Source of the DNA: Siderastrea radians
Taxonomy: Eukaryota; Cnidaria; Anthozoa; Scleractinia; Rhizangiidae
Assembly: GCA_964017195.1 (NCBI GenBank)
Contig: OZ024887.1
Span: forward strand, 8,434,660 to 8,498,659
Reading direction: 5' to 3'
DNA length: 64,000 nucleotides
The notes under the pieces were generated by a model, which was not told where the DNA came from, ran no database searches, and saw only the letters and a list, made by a program, of their open reading frames with translations. The position numbers and the translations under genes are program-made. Numbering within the stretch: the first letter of the stretch is position 1; each line of letters starts with the position of its first letter. Shown in pieces: positions 22,740-32,989 of the stretch.

Positions 22740-24530
22740 CGGGTCAACAAAAAAATTATCATAAAATAAATAAAATAATAATAATAATGCAGCTTAACTT
22801 CAAATTAAAAAAGAAAATGGCTAAATACTTTTAAAATATGCAATTATATAAAGCGAGAACTGATCAGAATATTTGACTCTCACACGAACCAATAAATAAA
22901 TGAATAAATATCGAGAAATTTTTATTATTTGTGATGATCGTGAGGTTTGTGTGGAAAACTTTTTTCTGTCGTTGTTTATTTTATTTCATTTCTGGTGCAT
23001 TAATATTTTTCACCGCTTCTGTATTTTGGATATAAAACGAAGCACTGAGTTGTAAAAGTCATGCAACCAAAATGCAGCTGAACGGTATGTCGAGCGATCC
23101 GAGCCAAATAGAGTTAGCGGTTCGCACGATGTTGATTTCACGCACGAAAGTAAAATCGTGCACTATTTTCATTGCATGGGAATTGAGGGCTATTTACTGG
23201 GGTACTCGAGGAGATGCCTTTGCCAGAAAGCAGCTATGTCTGAGACTGGACATGGTTAGTCGCCTTATCTGTTATTGAATATTGGTTTGTGTTTGAAAGT
23301 TGCTTTTTGCGTTGTTAAAAACTGATGACATTTCGTAAAGCTCATATTATCATCTTAAATCTAAGTACCCGCTGGATAAGCGACGAGGAAACCTAAGTCT
23401 TATTTCGAATTAGAATAAATTCGCATCGTTCAATATTGACTCCATAAAAATACACTTTATACCCACAGTTTTAGTAATCGCTTCTACTATCGCCTTTCCC
23501 AGCTAATCATCTGCTCTGTCGGTAAAGGTCTAAAGGATCTAGTTTAAGCGCATAGTAGTTTCGTATTTCTTGGTTTTTTAGTTGTTGTTATTGTCTCAAA
23601 AGCGAATGATAATATGTTTACGGCCATTAGTGCCTTTCAAGAGAAATGTCAAAGATAAGACGGAGAGGCTGTGCAGCTTGAGCCGAGAGCGAAGTGCGAG
23701 TCATACGTTGGCGATGGGCAAGAATCTTTACAAGTGTTTCTCTTTAATTATGTATTAGTATTCTTAACTCTACATTCATTCTATTATTACGAAAAAAAAA
23801 CACGATTTCCCAGACTTATGATATGCTTATTTCAAATGCTCTTTTCTAAACCCGTCAATCGTGGTCTCCCCGTTATTCTTTAATTTTGACCTGCCTGTTA
23901 CCCATTTAATGGTGACGCTCTCTATCATGCAACCACATCCTGCTCCTGATAATCCACTGATATACACTGAACAACAAAGAAAGCAGAGGCAAAATAGTAG
24001 TAATATCTAAAAAAATCAACTGCGAACTATCCGAACGGATCCGCTCGTTTCACTTGGCACTTTGTTTTTACATGGGAGCATTAGTCTGCTATGAACTTTG
24101 CAGCATATGACTGGAATTCACTTGGCTCTTCACTCAGAGAAGCATCCTCATTGTGCACTTTTAAAACGTGGCCTCACTAAAGCAATTTTTTAGATGTATT
24201 ATTTCTTTTTAAAATTAGTATCTTATCGTCCTTAGTTTATCATCTATGCTTTTTAATTGCCATTATTTATGATTATGTAGCAATTACGTATCTTAGGTAA
24301 TGTATTGAGTCAGTTAGAGGACCCTTCTGTAAATCTGACTTCTAGTGAAGAATCCACTATCCTCAACAAAGATTAGCTCATTATTAATATTATTAGCACT
24401 GGCAAAAACATGCTATTCTACTGACAATTACTGGTAAATAAATGTTATTTACAGCTACAAAAGTCACTTTGTGAAAGTCGTTTCCTTGTCTTGGTCGCCA
24501 AAGAGCATACCGATGTACATTCACTGTCTT
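22740..24530. other. no supported gene
   Basis: AT-rich sequence; short open frames (23072-23278, 23671-23883) lack motifs or splice partners. Region precedes the 3' end of the 24534 gene, so part of it may be that gene's 3' untranslated sequence. Confidence 0.35.
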
Positions 24531-24533
24531 GAA

Positions 24534-24846
24534 TTACATAATGACACAGTCACCGCCACAATCACCACAATCACCACATCCACCACAATCACCACATCCA
24601 CCACAGTCACAATCATTGCAATTCCCGCATTCCTTACAACAATCCTTACAACAATCACGCCCACAACCACCTTTGCAGCATTCACAGTTGCCATCTTTCA
24701 GAGCATCGCAGCACTCGTAGCACAAAATACAAGGAATAAAAGGAACACAACACCATTCTGGATGCTTTTTGAATTGAAAAACGCACACCAAAATCAAAAT
24801 CACAACAAGCAATCCGCCAATTATTATTCCTACCGTTGCACCAATA
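24534..24846 (-). CDS. terminal exon of a membrane protein with a Cys-Gly-Asp-rich tail (paralogue B)
   Basis: A strong acceptor (CCTTTTCTTTTCTTTCAG) ends at 24847, and the exon is entered in phase 2. It encodes 103 residues: IGATVGIIIGGLLVVILILV, a single membrane helix, then a basic FKKH stop-transfer, then about 75 residues with some 32 Cys (pairs WCCV, CECCK, DCCKDCC and repeated CGDCG), ending VIM and TAA. The minus-strand frame also stays open upstream of the acceptor (MTKSIFL...), but that stretch is the intron's pyrimidine tract. Helix, exon phase and tail match the 3933-4323 exon. Upstream exons were not found, perhaps disrupted by the repeat at 24905. TAA overlaps a possible phase-2 donor (AT|GTAATT). 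Function unknown. Confidence 0.65.
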
Positions 24847-24904
24847 CTGAAAGAAAAGAAAAGGTAGAGAGAGATTAGAAAAATAGATTTTGTCATCTAA
24901 AATT

Positions 24905-25235
24905 ATCGGTAGTACACACATGCACGGCGCCGGTTCTATTATCCCCCATTTTAGCACTTTTTGGGGGAGCTCGGTCGTCGGAGCCCCAAAAGTGCTGAAT
25001 AACAGATAATAACACATAATTTCTGTCGGTAACAGAAAGGGAACCGGGCATGTGTTTGAACCGGAACCGTACATGTGTGAACGTTTCAAAGCCGTGGGCT
25101 ATCTGTACAGTCGCTATGCAGGCAGTAACAGCACTGTTACAGCGGAAAGCCCTGCTGGTAACACGATTTATTTTTCTTTTGAAGACGTATTTCTCTGGTA
25201 TATATTCCGATGGGCCGCGGAAGAAAAGGCGTTCT
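24905..25235 (+). repeat. dispersed repeat with inner palindrome (copy 1)
   Basis: Starts near CACATGCACGGCGCCGG, with an inner inverse pair TTTTAGCACTTTTTGGGGG / GAGCCCCAAAAGTGCTG, then CCGTACATGTGTGAACGTTT and a segment ending near TATATTCCGATGGG. A homologous copy lies in reverse at 31395-31740. Confidence 0.85.
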
Positions 25236-25239
25236 TGTT

Positions 25240-25522
25240 CAAAGTTCACAAAAAAAAAACCTTAAGTAAATAAAGGTTATCTTGGTAAATTTCCAAATCA
25301 AATTGGAAATGCTGCAAAAAAATCTATTTCTGTACAACCTAACGAGATAGAAATTGCAAAAAAAGTCACCTAAATTACTTGTGGATATTCTTTTCAGAGC
25401 AGAAAACAATGCAGTTGTTGTACAAGCAAACCCAAAGGATTACACACGTGATCTTTTGTGATCCTGACGAACGACAGCAGCGGAATGAGATGAGAGTGAA
25501 GACGGATGGTCTTCAGATTTGA
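25240..25522. other. no gene seen
   Basis: AT-rich with poly-A; nothing recognised. Confidence 0.4.
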
Positions 25523-25759
25523 ATGGCGACCAAGGTGGATGGCGACGAAGATGATGATATGCACTTTGAGTGGCGTATTAGCTTAATGGAGTCGGTTTTA
25601 GAAACTAGAATCAGACCATCTCAAAATTTAACTTATTTTGGCTTCTTGCATGGTTTCAACGACTTTGCGAGCAACGTCTCGCACTTTTTTGCCTCGAAGG
25701 CGTGTGAAGTTTGTCGAGAAGCAGCACAAGCGGGTGGAAAAAAAAATCAATGTATTTAA
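25523..25759 (+). CDS. unassigned 78-residue open frame
   Basis: ATG at 25523 opens a frame with an acidic start (DGDEDDD), a hydrophobic/aromatic middle (YFGFLHGFNDFASN) and CEVCREAA near the end. I recognise no family. Composition is protein-like, but no second exon or promoter is evident; it may belong to a mobile element. Confidence 0.2.
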   Translation: MATKVDGDEDDDMHFEWRISLMESVLETRIRPSQNLTYFGFLHGFNDFASNVSHFFASKACEVCREAAQAGGKKNQCI

Positions 25760-25764
25760 GAAGA

Positions 25765-27085
25765 AATTTACTTTTTTCAGGAGTAAAGATTTAAAAATAA
25801 CCTAACAGCACAATCATTTGACTTCACAATTAGCCTTGCATATACTAGGCGAGAAATTCACAACAAAATGATTAAACAATCAATACATGTTACTCCAAAC
25901 AACACTCTCACTGTTACATATTTCTTCCTTGGCGGCCAGCATCCCCCAGCATCACGCCATGTCATCTTTTTCAGATGTAAATAGATTAAATAGATTTATT
26001 TTCTAACGGGTTAGAATCCTCTTAGAATACACACAAAAAAAATTCAGAGAATAGAAAGTTTTTTTGCGTATTTATTATTCTAAGTAAATATTATGAAAAA
26101 CCTTGGCGACCAGCAGCATGTACCACCGCTAAATGTAATAACAACGTCTTTAGAGGTATGGTCACCTACCGAAGATAATTATTTCAGTTATTTTGTGTGA
26201 CTTCTCCCTACGAAGAGCGTTGTATTTGCACCACTTCCACAAAGCATTAAGTCAAGCTGGAGGTGACATAATTTTATCGTCTACAAAAAGCCTAACATTC
26301 GACTTAACTGATACCAGTGGACCGAATGGTGATGTAGACAAGAAAAATTGCAGGAACAAAAATACAGGAAAAATAGTGAAATGGAATGAAAAAGAAAAAG
26401 AAAGATAAAAAAGAAGGAAACATAGGATATGGGAGGTTTAACACTGCCAAACCCCGACAAAAACACAGTTATTACATTTACGGTCGGTAAGTTTATTACA
26501 TTTAGCGTTACAATTCATTACATTTACGGTTGGTTAAGTTATTGCATTTAGCGTTAATGTTTATTACATTTATGGATGGTGTTACATTTAGCGTTGTTAT
26601 TACATTTAGCGGTGATACAAGCAAGCATGGTACGCATGGTTAACAGTATTGCTCATATTCCTGAGTGCTAAAAAAAGTCAAGCAGTCAGAAATGTAGCCA
26701 TGATGACAGTTTAAGTGGAACTGGTTTTTCCCTTGTGGAATTAAGGGAAACCCTGTGTCGGTTTTCTGAAAGGATATATTCACTCCTCTGCAAGACGACT
26801 ACTAATTTTTTTTTAAACTCTTGGCGAACCTGGTTACGAATCTGTTCTGGCTAAGTTGGTGGTGCAAGATTTTTGCTTGATTTTCTTGACACCTTAGATC
26901 GCACAGATTCCTTGAACTGGCGATATTGTGTCATTTCGATATTTATTACTTTGAACTCCTGATACGTGACCTGGTTGTCATGAAGAGCTTTCCAACAAGC
27001 TCTTTAATAGAGTCACGTTTTGTAACCGCAATTGTAAATATTTTTTCATGGTTGACATCCTTTGCATCAAGATTTTTTGCTGGCT
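25765..27085. other. no gene; short ATTACATTTA-type repeats
   Basis: Between 26460 and 26620 the motif TTACATTTA(G/C)(G/C)G(T) recurs about eight times at irregular spacing. Other parts show nothing recognisable. Confidence 0.5.
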
Positions 27086-27089
27086 GCTG

Positions 27090-27323
27090 TCACACCCGCA
27101 GAAGCAAAGCTGCATAAAGCAGCCAAAGCACCGCAAGCGGAGCTCCGACGATAATGCCCATCCCAGTAAGAGATGTGACAAGCCCGGCAGACGACATAGT
27201 GGTGGCTACAGAGCCAAGACCAACGGCACCGTATTGCATCACATTTTTGACTTTTTTAAAAAATATTTTCCCAGCCAGCCTGGGGTCGGGTTCGTTGGAA
27301 ATGTTCTTGAAAAATTCAGACAT
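27090..27323 (-). CDS. small hydrophobic protein of the Polinton remnant
   Basis: 77 codons from ATG at 27323. A charged, Phe/Lys-rich N-terminal third is followed by about 45 residues of Gly/Ala/Leu/Val that could form one or two membrane helices, the last being APLAVLWLLYAALLL. It overlaps the next ORF (start 27439) in another frame. I do not recognise the family; small membrane proteins are common in Polintons. It may be intact. Confidence 0.4.
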   Translation of the reverse strand: MSEFFKNISNEPDPRLAGKIFFKKVKNVMQYGAVGLGSVATTMSSAGLVTSLTGMGIIVGAPLAVLWLLYAALLLRV

Positions 27324-27439
27324 CTTCGGCTCCGCCGGAAGTTTTCAGCAGTCGGCGTAACAGGGTAAAGCGGCTGATATGTTTGTGCCTCTGCATCGTT
27401 GTATTGACGAGCGCTTGGCAAAACATTGGTCAAGCTCAT
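27239..27439 (-). CDS. small ORF of the Polinton remnant
   Basis: 66 codons from ATG at 27439, starting MSLTNVLPSARQYND. The first 40 residues look coherent (Gln, Tyr, Pro, Thr); the last 25 overlap the start of the hydrophobic ORF in a different frame. The two may be separate overlapping genes or one gene split by a frameshift near 27330. No family assigned. Confidence 0.35.
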   Translation of the reverse strand: MSLTNVLPSARQYNDAEAQTYQPLYPVTPTAENFRRSRRCLNFSRTFPTNPTPGWLGKYFLKKSKM

Positions 27440-27466
27440 GGTGACAAGTATATTAGAAAGTTTTTA

Positions 27467-27960
27467 ATTAACTTCAAACTCAAATTCCAGTGGCATGCCG
27501 TTGAAATCAAAGAGTTCGCCGTTTTCGTCTTTGACAGAAATGGTTGAACTATTTTCGTAGTCGCTTATCGACGTGTCTCGCAAGAGCTGATCTATGGTGT
27601 GGCATTTCATAGAGCACTTTTTCAAAGGGTTTAGTTCTCAGATGTCGTCCCGAGCAAAAATAGATGAAGGCTGTCCTTTGAGTAAGTTTTGCTCTTTGTC
27701 AACCAGGTCACAGTGAATAAAGTTAGTGCTAAGAGAGTTGAATTTTTTGACCAATTCGTTATTTACACTTTTACCCGAGACAACGCCCAAAAACGTACCC
27801 AAAGAATTATCAAAAGTTACTTGCTTCTTGCTTGTTGTATTAATTCATTAGTGCATTAGGCACACACGTTTCCACAATTAATTCGACACCATTTTTTCTT
27901 TGAATAGGGAGACATTATTTCTGTCATAGATTCAAGAGCGTAGTAGCCTGGAAGAATTGG
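27467..27960 (-). pseudogene. degraded unassigned ORF of the Polinton remnant
   Basis: Minus-strand coding-like sequence runs from about 27960 (containing VKPILPGYYALESMTE) through a stop near 27866. It continues from about 27830 to a TAA near 27467 with one in-frame stop near 27643. The lower part ends in an acidic segment (DENGELFDFNG). The protein-like composition and position suggest a structural or accessory Polinton gene, but I cannot name it. Confidence 0.45.
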
Positions 27961-27977
27961 CTTCACAAAGTCGTCAT

Positions 27978-28060
27978 AATTCGATTTCGTGACGTTGCGG
28001 GGTGATCACAAAAATTTGAGGAACTGTATCTACAAAGCCGGCGCAGGTCCTGTTGCTGAC
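27978..28060 (+). repeat. left arm of an 83-bp inverted duplication
   Basis: Inverse of 28699-28781 with about two mismatches. The right arm lies inside the ATPase gene, so this arm is an antisense copy of ATPase sequence fused to the start of the capsid-like segment. Confidence 0.95.
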
Positions 28061-28550
28061 CATATAATGCGGGAAGAGGTGGTCACCTTTACAAAGGGTA
28101 CTGACACCGACTTGAACATCCGGGTCAACCCTCAGCGCCGCTCCTTGAAAGTGATCCTCCTACTCTTTGTCGAGCCCTATGCCGCTGAAGCCAGGGACTC
28201 CGAAAAGTACTTTAACCCCGACGTCACCAAAGTGACGGTCATCGTGAACGGCTCGCCCAACAGGCTGTACAACAACGGCATCTTCGTGTGGGACGAGATC
28301 AGCCGCTTTTTAGGCAAGACACCCAGGAAAGGCACGAACGTGACAAAGGTCCCTTGCTGACAACAAGTTCGGCCTCTTTATCGACCTGAGCTCCATGGCC
28401 GACAGCTCCATGCACGGCAGAAGCATCCGCCTAGTGAGTACCAAATACAGTGTGTACCTGGAAATAGAGAGGAGCGCCTCGAGTTCTGGCAACGTCAACT
28501 GCCACATCTTTGTCATCAGCGACTCTCATCAGCTGCAGTCCGTACAATAT
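28061..28550 (+). pseudogene. capsid-like protein fragment (Polinton)
   Basis: An open plus-strand segment of about 100 codons, then a frameshift near 28345, then about 60 more. It includes VTKVTVIVNGSPNRLYNNG and, after the shift, KFGLFIDLSSMAD and SGNVNCHIFVISDS. The beta-rich composition and its place directly before the packaging ATPase fit the C-terminal half of a Polinton major capsid protein. The N-terminal half is missing: the frame starts inside the antisense duplication. The call is an inference. Confidence 0.5.
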
Positions 28551-28560
28551 AGGCCAACAT

Positions 28561-28946
28561 ATGGACCCCGGCAAGATACCCTTCAACGATTTCATTGTGG
28601 GGCCGACTACCTTGGGCAAAACACAGTATCTTGTGAACCAGCTGCGCGGCTCCTTCAGGGGGAAGTGTGGCTACATAGTGCTAATGTGCCCGACCTTCGT
28701 CAGCAACAGGACTTGCGCCGGCTTTGTAGATACAGTTCCTCAAATTTTTGTGATCACCCCGCAACGTCACAAAATCGAATTCTGGCTGAAGCTGGCCAGT
28801 CTATTTTTGAAGGCACCAACACTCTCATCATTTTCGACGAGGTCATGGCTGTTGTGGGGCGCCTGAAAGCTGCCACCGACCCACCACCGCCGGCAGCAGA
28901 GCCTCCAAAACGAGAACCGAAAAGAAGCCGCACCCTTGGCATGTAG
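28561..28946 (+). pseudogene. genome-packaging ATPase (FtsK/HerA type), frameshifted
   Basis: ATG at 28561 begins MDPGKIPFNDF, then a Walker A-like VGPTTLGKTQ (about residues 14-23). A frameshift near 28780-28800 moves to the frame with the Walker B strand NTLIIFDE and a Pro- and Lys/Arg-rich tail (PPPPAAEPPKREPKR) ending at TAG. The order and small size match the packaging ATPase of Polintons and related viruses. The frameshift makes it inactive as written. Confidence 0.7.
28699..28781 (-). repeat. right arm of the 83-bp inverted duplication
   Basis: Within the ATPase coding segment; inverse of 27978-28060. Confidence 0.95.
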
Positions 28947-29059
28947 TAATTTATCATGACGGTGTTGAATAAATCTCGGCCAAAGTTTGACGTCTCCTCT
29001 CCCAACCCGGTGCACCAAACAGTCCTTCTCTTCTTGCCACACGGGAAACTACTCGTGGA

Positions 29060-29400
29060 CGAAAAGTTTTCAAATACGTGCTGACCGTTGTCGACGATGC
29101 CAGCCACTACAAAGAAGCAGAAACGTTGTCGTCGAAAGAGTCTGCCGAGTTTGCAAAAGCCTTTCAGAAGATTGACAAACGAGGGCCTTTGAAATGGCCT
29201 CAGCTGCTGCGGGTCGACCTTGGTCGCGAGTTTATGGGTTATGTTACAAATGAAATGGAAATCAATAAGTCCGTATTCGCCGCGGGCGCGTTGACATTCA
29301 CCGAGACCGGGCTATCGTGGAGCGTTTCATCCTCACCCTAGCTCAGCACCTGTTCGGTCACCAGTATGCCGTCGAAATGCGTCGGCCCTCTGGCTAGCGG
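29060..29400 (+). pseudogene. retroviral-type integrase fragment (Polinton)
   Basis: The frame starting near 29075 shows VLTVVDDASHYKEA, the first catalytic Asp region, and about 40 residues later LLRVDLGREFMG with the second Asp. A frameshift near 29300 moves to a frame with AIVERF, which holds the catalytic Glu, followed by LAQHLFGHQYAVE and a stop near 29397. This spacing is the DDE core of rve integrases carried by Polintons. The N-terminal zinc-binding part and C-terminal chromodomain are not seen. Confidence 0.75.
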
Positions 29401-29633
29401 GCGACTATTTTATTTCCTTTATTTTATTAGCTTCGCCATATAAGAAAACAAAGAGAAGAACAAAAAACGAAGTTAAATAATTACTTATAAAACTAACACA
29501 ATAAACAAAACAAAACACAGAACTCGAATAAATACGGCAGTACGGCAATACTCAGTGTTCATCCAAATGTACGGCTCCACCCAGCACTCTTGTGTGAACT
29601 CCAGCGCTCTGTGTACCTTCTGAAGACGCATCC
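29400..29633. other. AT-rich spacer between convergent Polinton genes
   Basis: Integrase (plus) and polymerase (minus) converge here. The A-rich part at 29400-29520 contains no recognisable gene. Confidence 0.5.
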
Positions 29634-31301
29634 CTAGTTTGACCTATGACAGCAGGTTTCTGTAGTGAAACACATATTTTTTTGTCTTGCAGTGTGAGAA
29701 CCAGCTTTTCGTTGTTGCTCAGCGAGGTCAGGGTAGTCCGACGACAATTCTATTTTCATGAACTTTTCCTCAGGAGCCAGAGGGTAACTGTTGTGATCTT
29801 TGTGGAGTTCTGGTGGATATTCTGAATCCGCCTCAAGTATCCAGCCCTTCTCTACTTGTTTTTTCTTTCTGATGTCTTTTTCGGTGGGCATGACACGCAT
29901 CCACTTGAAATCACTTTTGGGTAGTGGGAGGCTCATTGCCCAGCCGTAAAGGTTGTTTGCACCCAGGTAAACGATGTACGTATTTTGCTTGCTGGGATTA
30001 TAGCCGATCACCACTGGGTTGTTGGCCATTGCATAAAGCTTGCTAACCATCGCGATTCCACCACGCATTCCTCTCTCGATGAAAAAAATATGCATGTCTA
30101 CGGCTGTCAGTAGCTCCAGCTCCACACCCGTCTTATTGAGAAGCGCGTCCCAGCTCAAACCCAGCGATGTGTAAGAATGCGCTGCGCTTCTTCAGGTGTC
30201 ATCACAAGCGGCTTCTTGATTGAAAAATGCTCTCGAATCAATATCCCTTCTTGCAAAAGATGCTGCAGAAACAAATAGACTGCGTTTTCTCCTCTGTAAA
30301 CCATTGGCCCGCATGCTTTGCCATCACTTCTGACAATTGTGTAAGCAAAACCACATGCCTCGTCCTTGCTCTGTCTTAACTGTGACGCTCCCCTTTTCTG
30401 GGTTAGGTTTACAGCCTTGAACCTTTCTCACTAATGACTGGAAGTCGGCATATATTGTGTGAGGCATTGTCATCTTCTTATGGTGGTTTTGTAAGAAATC
30501 ATGTTGTCAATCTCTTTCAGCATCTCTATTGCTGTGGGCCTTTTTGTGGCTCCTTTGCATTCCGGTTTGTGCCTTTCGAGCAAGTCTTCTCTCGTGTAGC
30601 CGTGCAAACATCTCTCGTAAAAATATACTTTGTGTGTATTTTTGCTTGTGTTGTAAAGAGGTGCACTCAATCTTTTAAGATAAGTATAGTGCTGTGTTTT
30701 CTCCTTCTTGTATAAGCATCAAGTTTATCCTTGGCATGCTGTCATTTTTATCACTATTTATGTGAAGGATAACCATGTCATTTTCCCTTCCCATTTTCTG
30801 CTTCTCAATTTTTTTGATCTGTGGAAATTGGGCTGGAAAGTCCAAGCTATCGTTTATTGAACAGCTGCCAGGTCTGATTGGGATTTTTTTCCTTTTGGCA
30901 CTGGAAATAGAGCAACACGAAGTGCCCATCTCAAACATTGGTTGTCATTGTTTTGAACGCTGTTGATTTCTGTCTTTTATCTTAGCTTTTCTGGAAGAGG
31001 ACGTTCCTCCGAGAAATGGCTCATATCTAGCAAGTATCCAGCCTGATCCTCTTCGTGACCATGCCTCGATTTCGCCTTCTACCTGACCTATGAATCTGTT
31101 AAACTCTTTTCTTATTGTTTCTGTTGAAAACATCAGGCTGGTTTTGCTTAAAATAGTGTTCCATGTCCCAAATTGAAGTTTTACACTGCCGAGATCATCA
31201 ACTTTGTTGTCAACTAAATTAAAAATCTTGATTGTGTTCTGTTTGCAAAAGTCAGAAGGTCGGCTTTGTATGGGTAATTTTGAGAAACATTCATTTTCCA
31301 T
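29634..31301 (-). pseudogene. protein-primed DNA polymerase B (Polinton), multiply broken
   Basis: Successive minus-strand frames read one protein with several frameshifts. 31301-30945 holds an N-terminal segment with WSRRGSGWILARYEP. 30938-30675 continues with PRINLMLIQEGEN. 30670-30470 holds CERCLHGY-type Cys motifs (here ERCLHGYTREDLLERHKPEC). 30158-29634 contains YLGANNLYGWAMSLPLP, the conserved palm-region motif of this polymerase family. The C-terminal palm with the YxDTDS-type site is missing, so it is inactive. The polymerase copies Polinton DNA from a protein primer in known members. Confidence 0.75.
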
Positions 31302-31394
31302 TCACGAGGCCATTCGCCAAAATTGTTCAGATGATTTAAAAAATCGATATAACGCTCTCTTGAAACTTTCTAGAAAGTACAAGCTTGTGTGTAC

Positions 31395-31740
31395 AAGGTT
31401 GTGCAGCAGGTTCCAGATTTCTGCTTTGGTCCATAAATCTTGCCGCCGCCATCGGGTTATATACAAGAGAGATATTTCTTCAAACGAAAAATAATTCACG
31501 TAACCACGCAAGGCTTTCCGCCGCAGCAGTTCTGTTACTGCCTGCAGAATGACGGCTTTGAAACGTTCACACATGTACGGTTCCAGTTTACACGCATGCC
31601 TGGTTCCGTTTCTGTTATCCCCGATTTAGCACTTTTGGGGCTCCAACGAGCGAGCGAAAAACGAGCGAGCTAATCGGAGCTCCCCGCAAAAGTGCTAAAA
31701 TCGGGGGAAACAGAACCGGCACTGTTCATGTGCGTGTAGT
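31395..31740 (-). repeat. dispersed repeat with inner palindrome (copy 2)
   Basis: Read in reverse it matches 24905-25235: GTGCCGGTTCTGTTTCCCCC, the inner TTTTAGCACTTTT / AAAAGTGCTAAA pair, CCGTACATGTGTGAACGTTT and the ending TATATAACCCGATGG. It begins next to the polymerase remnant. Confidence 0.85.
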
Positions 31741-32001
31741 CAACTTGTTACAATCCTTTTGAATGTCCTTCATGTTTGCTGTGGTCAGCCTATAAGTCCA
31801 TTTCTTCCTAGGGATAGTTGCTTTTGACTCAAAAAGCCTATTTGTTACGTTTCTACAGCCAATGGAATCTCTCATTACGGATACTTCGGACCATATGTTT
31901 TCTAAGGCTTTTCGTTAGACATTATTGAGAAATAGTTAACTAGGACTCTTAATTTTCACAAATGTGGTTTTAAAAGGGGTTCTAAACTAAACACCAAACT
32001 G
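31741..32001. other. no gene seen
   Basis: Unremarkable AT-rich sequence up to the next element. Confidence 0.4.
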
Positions 32002-32010
32002 AGTAAGCGA

Positions 32011-32978
32011 TACCCTGCGAGCAGAGGCCCTTCGATCTTCCTAGATAAGTCGGGAAGAGGAAGGGACCTCTGCCAGCCGCCTCGACTTTCTCATCCACCG
32101 AAACGGATGAGTCAGTCCAGTTTGAAACCAGTTTTTCCAGTTTTTGCTGAGTGCGCATGTGCTTTGTTAGAAATTGCTGACTAAATGCGCACCCACGATA
32201 CATTCGGTTCTCTTTCGAAGGATGTCTTTGATAAAGCCGTGAAAAGTGCACTGGGAAGAGTGAATACTCATGGAAGAAGCGATCTCACACAACACCAGTC
32301 GAAGGCCTTGCTTAATTTTCTGTGTGGTAGAGATTCCTTTGTCTGTTTGCCAACCGGCCATGGCAAATCGCTAATTTACCAACTGGAACAAAAGAATCTG
32401 GGTTGCGGTTACTTTCGGACCAAAAAATTTTACTTCTGGCTTGAGCGGGAATCGATGCGAAGGGCTATGCGAATGTGCACTTCAACGCTTATTTTTATGG
32501 CGAAATGACATTTATTTTGGTCAACGGCGAGACAAGCAAACGGCAAGAGAAACAATTATTTGCCGACTGGCGGCCGGTAATTTTGAAGACGAAACAGTCT
32601 CAGTACAAAATATAATTTACCTCATGACGGCCGAGAAGTTTGAATACGAAACAAACTCGACACAAATGCGTTTTGTTGAATGAAAGCCGAGAATGTTGAG
32701 GACGAAAGAGATTCAACACGAAAATACTTCTGAATGACAGGGACAAAAAGAAAGACAATAAAATAAATATCTCGAAGACCGAGATTTCTATGCGAGACTT
32801 CCGTGGCCCGCTAATTGGAAATCACTGGACTGTAACAACATGTTGACAGTCGACAAACAAGGCTCGGTTACATTTGAATTTAGTGCATGCTCAACAGGGA
32901 AAGTCGAAGCGGCTGGCAGAGGTCCCTTCCTCTTCCCGACTTATCTAGGAAGATCGAAGGGCCTCTGCTCGCAGGGTA
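32011..32978. mobile_element. 968-bp element with 80-bp inverted ends and 9-bp target duplication
   Basis: Ends 32011-32090 and 32899-32978 are near-perfect inverse copies starting TACCCTGCGAGCAGAGGCCC. AGTAAGCGA flanks both (32002-32010 and 32979-32987). The interior carries the start of a RecQ-like helicase gene on the plus strand. The format equals the 13841-15008 element, with different end sequence. Confidence 0.9.
32185..32508 (+). pseudogene. N-terminal piece of a RecQ-like helicase inside the 968-bp element
   Basis: ATG at 32185 opens about 66 residues with a Q-motif-like LTQHQSKALL (about 33-42) and a full Walker A CLPTGHGKSLIYQL (about 53-66). After that the frame reads unrelated sequence to a stop at 32508. 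Motifs Ia to VI and the DEAH box are missing, so it is an internal deletion product. Unlike the copy at 14479, the Walker Lys is kept. Confidence 0.8.
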
Positions 32979-32989
32979 AGTAAGCGAGA

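Larger units (their letters stand above)
27090..31301. mobile_element. rearranged Polinton/Maverick remnant
   Basis: Pieces of at least four hallmark Polinton genes lie together: capsid-like protein, packaging ATPase and retroviral-type integrase on the plus strand, and protein-primed family B DNA polymerase on the minus strand, plus small unassigned minus-strand ORFs at the left. Complete Polintons are about 15-20 kb, so most of the element is missing. Frameshifts, stops and an 83-bp inverted duplication (27978-28060 against 28699-28781) show decay and rearrangement. No confident terminal repeats or 6-bp target duplication were found, so the limits are those of the recognisable genes. Confidence 0.85.

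Noticed and set aside
22517..22834. Repetitive peptides in all frames at the GGGGTGC array
   Set aside because: Direct consequence of a 7-base repeat, which reads the same in all three frames.
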